This document shows, one piece after another, positions 6,416 through 7,166 of a DNA stretch of 7,166 bases. The stretch's first letter is position 1; every line of letters starts with the position of its first letter. The stretch is taken from NCBI GenBank assembly GCA_021647585.1, contig JAKIUK010000108.1:1-7166 (forward strand). Direction: 5' to 3'. Position numbers and translations under genes: made by a program. The notes beneath the pieces were generated by a model that saw only the letters and a list, made by a program, of their open reading frames with translations, did not search any database and had not been told where the DNA came from. This DNA is from Methylococcaceae bacterium. GTDB taxonomy: Bacteria; Pseudomonadota; Gammaproteobacteria; Methylococcales; Methylomonadaceae.

Positions 6416-6527
6416 GGGACAGACCACGATTAATTTCACTTTTCTGAATTAAACTTAATGATTCTTTTTCAGCAGATAAATTGAAGGCATGCGCTATTGA
6501 TCTCTTAATTAATCATGGTCTGTCCCC
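6415..6527. repeat. GGGGACAGACC-type inverted-repeat element
   Basis: The ends are 21-bp inverted copies with one mismatch: GGGGACAGACCACGATTAAT plus T at 6415-6435, and its complement at 6507-6527 (CATGG in place of CGTGG). The 71 bases between carry no gene. Ends reading GGGGACAGACCACG are, from memory, widespread as short palindromic repeats in proteobacterial genomes, often near REP-associated (RAYT, Y1-type) transposases. No such transposase is present here. The element is flanked on each side by a different 12-bp tandem duplication. Confidence 0.55.
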
Positions 6528-6548
6528 TATTGATATCCCTATTGATAA
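6525..6548. repeat. Two tandem copies of an AT-rich 12-mer
   Basis: CCCTATTGATAT (6525-6536) is followed by CCCTATTGATAA (6537-6548), identical at 11 of 12 positions. It borders the right end of the GGGGACAGACC element and overlaps its last bases. Confidence 0.55.
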
Positions 6549-6653
6549 GAGGGTTAATTCATTCTGGATCGTAAGTCATGTCAGTATGTCAGGTTTTTTA
6601 ATACTGTTATTAAGTCAGCATATCTTCATTTCATATTGGTATGAGTAGTTGCT

Positions 6654-6813
6654 AACTAGGACTGCCTATTACCCATAAGTTGTGTATCAATAGGAAATCA
6701 ACGTCTAAGAGCCTGTATTTACTGAAATCAAAATTTATTATTGTTATTTTATACAATCTTAACCTATTGATTATTATAATGTTAGTACTCATGGGTAATA
6801 GGCAGAACTAGGA
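6654..6813. mobile_element. 144-bp MITE with 8-bp target duplication
   Basis: The element proper is 6662-6805. Its ends, CTGCCTATTACCCAT (6662-6676) and ATGGGTAATAGGCAG (6791-6805), are perfect 15-bp inverted repeats. Subterminal ATCAATAGG (6686-6694) and CCTATTGAT (6763-6771) extend the symmetry. It is flanked by AACTAGGA at 6654-6661 and again at 6806-6813, a perfect 8-bp direct repeat that I read as the target duplication. It has no coding capacity, so it must have been moved by a transposase elsewhere. Several IS families make 8-bp duplications, and I cannot say which one from these ends. Confidence 0.8.
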
Positions 6814-6974
6814 GGCTACCCCTAGAATAGAGAGTCTACTGCGGAAAAGCTAATTTTGGCCAGATTTTCCGATTATTTTCGTAGAAGAGCCTGCTATTCG
6901 CCTCAAAAAAACGAAAAAAATAACTCAAAACAGCTTTCCCTCGCTACGACTTCTATTCTCGGACAGCCTCCTAG
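6808..6974. mobile_element. 159-bp palindromic MITE flanked by CTAG
   Basis: The element is 6812-6970, flanked by CTAG at 6808-6811 and 6971-6974. The left end GAGGCTACCCCTAGAATAGA matches the complement of the right end, GAGGCTGTCCGAGAATAGA, with two substitutions and a small indel. Symmetry continues through GGAAAAGCTAATTTTG (from 6843) against GGAAAGCTGTTTTG on the right arm, so the arms are about 50-60 bp and nearly the whole element can fold on itself. A CTAG duplication suits IS5-type transposases, which favour YTAR targets. If only TA is duplicated, IS630-like or IS427-like enzymes fit as well. It has no open reading frame. The left boundary was later cut by the MITE at 6662-6805. Confidence 0.72.
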
Positions 6975-7040
6975 GTAATAATTCATAGAGAGAAATATTT
7001 TTTTATTTCATCATGTCTATACTTAATTTATCTAACTAGC

Positions 7041-7166
7041 TGTATAGTTTCACCACGTTATACCTGAATTTAAAAATTAAAAGGACAGCCCTGATAACAT
7101 ATTAAAACTTTCACCACAAAGGAATTAATATGTCCCAAGGCTATCACACGAATGCAAAAACGAATT
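7041..7166 (+). mobile_element. Left end of an IS481-family element (partial)
   Basis: TGTATAGTTTCACCACG begins at 7041 immediately after ACTAGC (7035-7040). IS481-family elements start with TGT and insert into NCTAGN sites, duplicating them, so the position suits a left terminal repeat. The reading of the following open frame as a transposase supports this. The right end and second target copy are outside the window, so the boundary is inferred from one side only. Confidence 0.4.
7130..7166 (+). CDS. Start of a probable IS481-family transposase (partial)
   Basis: An ATG at 7130 is preceded by a good Shine-Dalgarno, AAAGGA at 7118-7123, six bases upstream. The twelve codons before the window ends read MSQGYHTNAKTN. 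I recall IS481-family DDE transposases starting in just this way (MSQVYHTNA-TN-, then a helix-turn-helix), which is the basis for the call. Only 37 bases are present, so no domain can be checked. TTTCACCAC occurs at 7048-7056 and again at 7109-7117 in the short upstream region. Confidence 0.5.
   Translation, partial: MSQGYHTNAKTN

Noticed and set aside
6436..6506. A short minus-strand open frame through the GGGGACAGACC element ending in a GLSPC-type tail
   Set aside because: Such tails arise whenever frames run into this repeat. There is no start with a ribosome site and no recognisable domain.

Overview
The window is AT-rich bacterial DNA, most likely from a gammaproteobacterium with an exosortase-type surface protein sorting system (a methanotroph-like or Thiotrichales-like genome would fit). 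This rests on a VPxPA-type sorting tail, a typical gammaproteobacterial chemoreceptor signalling domain, and an abundance of small palindromic repeats. The taxonomic guess is inference only. There is no rRNA, tRNA or CRISPR array.

Layout. Positions 1-453 hold no gene I can support. They carry a set of interleaved inverted repeats (20-111), a candidate MITE (145-283) with a REP-like hairpin in its core, and a perfect 10-bp hairpin (284-309). A small secreted protein with a VPxPA-CTERM sorting tail follows on the minus strand (454-1119). Its long upstream region has a plausible sigma-70 promoter, an operator-like dyad, and a predicted leader of about 170 nt with mutually exclusive hairpins. Positions 1343-1676 show nothing recognisable. 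A full-length NodU/CmcH-type carbamoyltransferase lies on the minus strand (1677-3443). It is divergent from a two-gene ABC-2 type exporter on the plus strand: a permease (3551-4372) and an ATPase (4369-5298) that overlap by ATGA.

The right third (about 5380-7166) is a graveyard of mobile elements. A methyl-accepting chemotaxis protein relic (minus, 5381-6202) has lost its sensor half and also has an in-frame ochre stop. Its 5' break coincides with a 15-bp sequence identical to the terminal inverted repeat of a MITE further right (6812-6970). Between them are a hairpin with a T-tract, a GGGGACAGACC-type inverted-repeat element flanked on each side by 12-bp tandem duplications, and a 144-bp MITE (6662-6805) with a perfect 8-bp target duplication. 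That duplication contains the boundary of the neighbouring MITE, which gives an insertion order. The window closes with what looks like the left end and first codons of an IS481-family element inserted at a CTAG.

How the genes may work together (inference): the carbamoyltransferase could modify a sugar or secondary metabolite that the divergent ABC exporter handles, and the VPxPA-CTERM protein is a cell-surface product. No exosortase or glycosyltransferase lies in the window, so the link is only positional.
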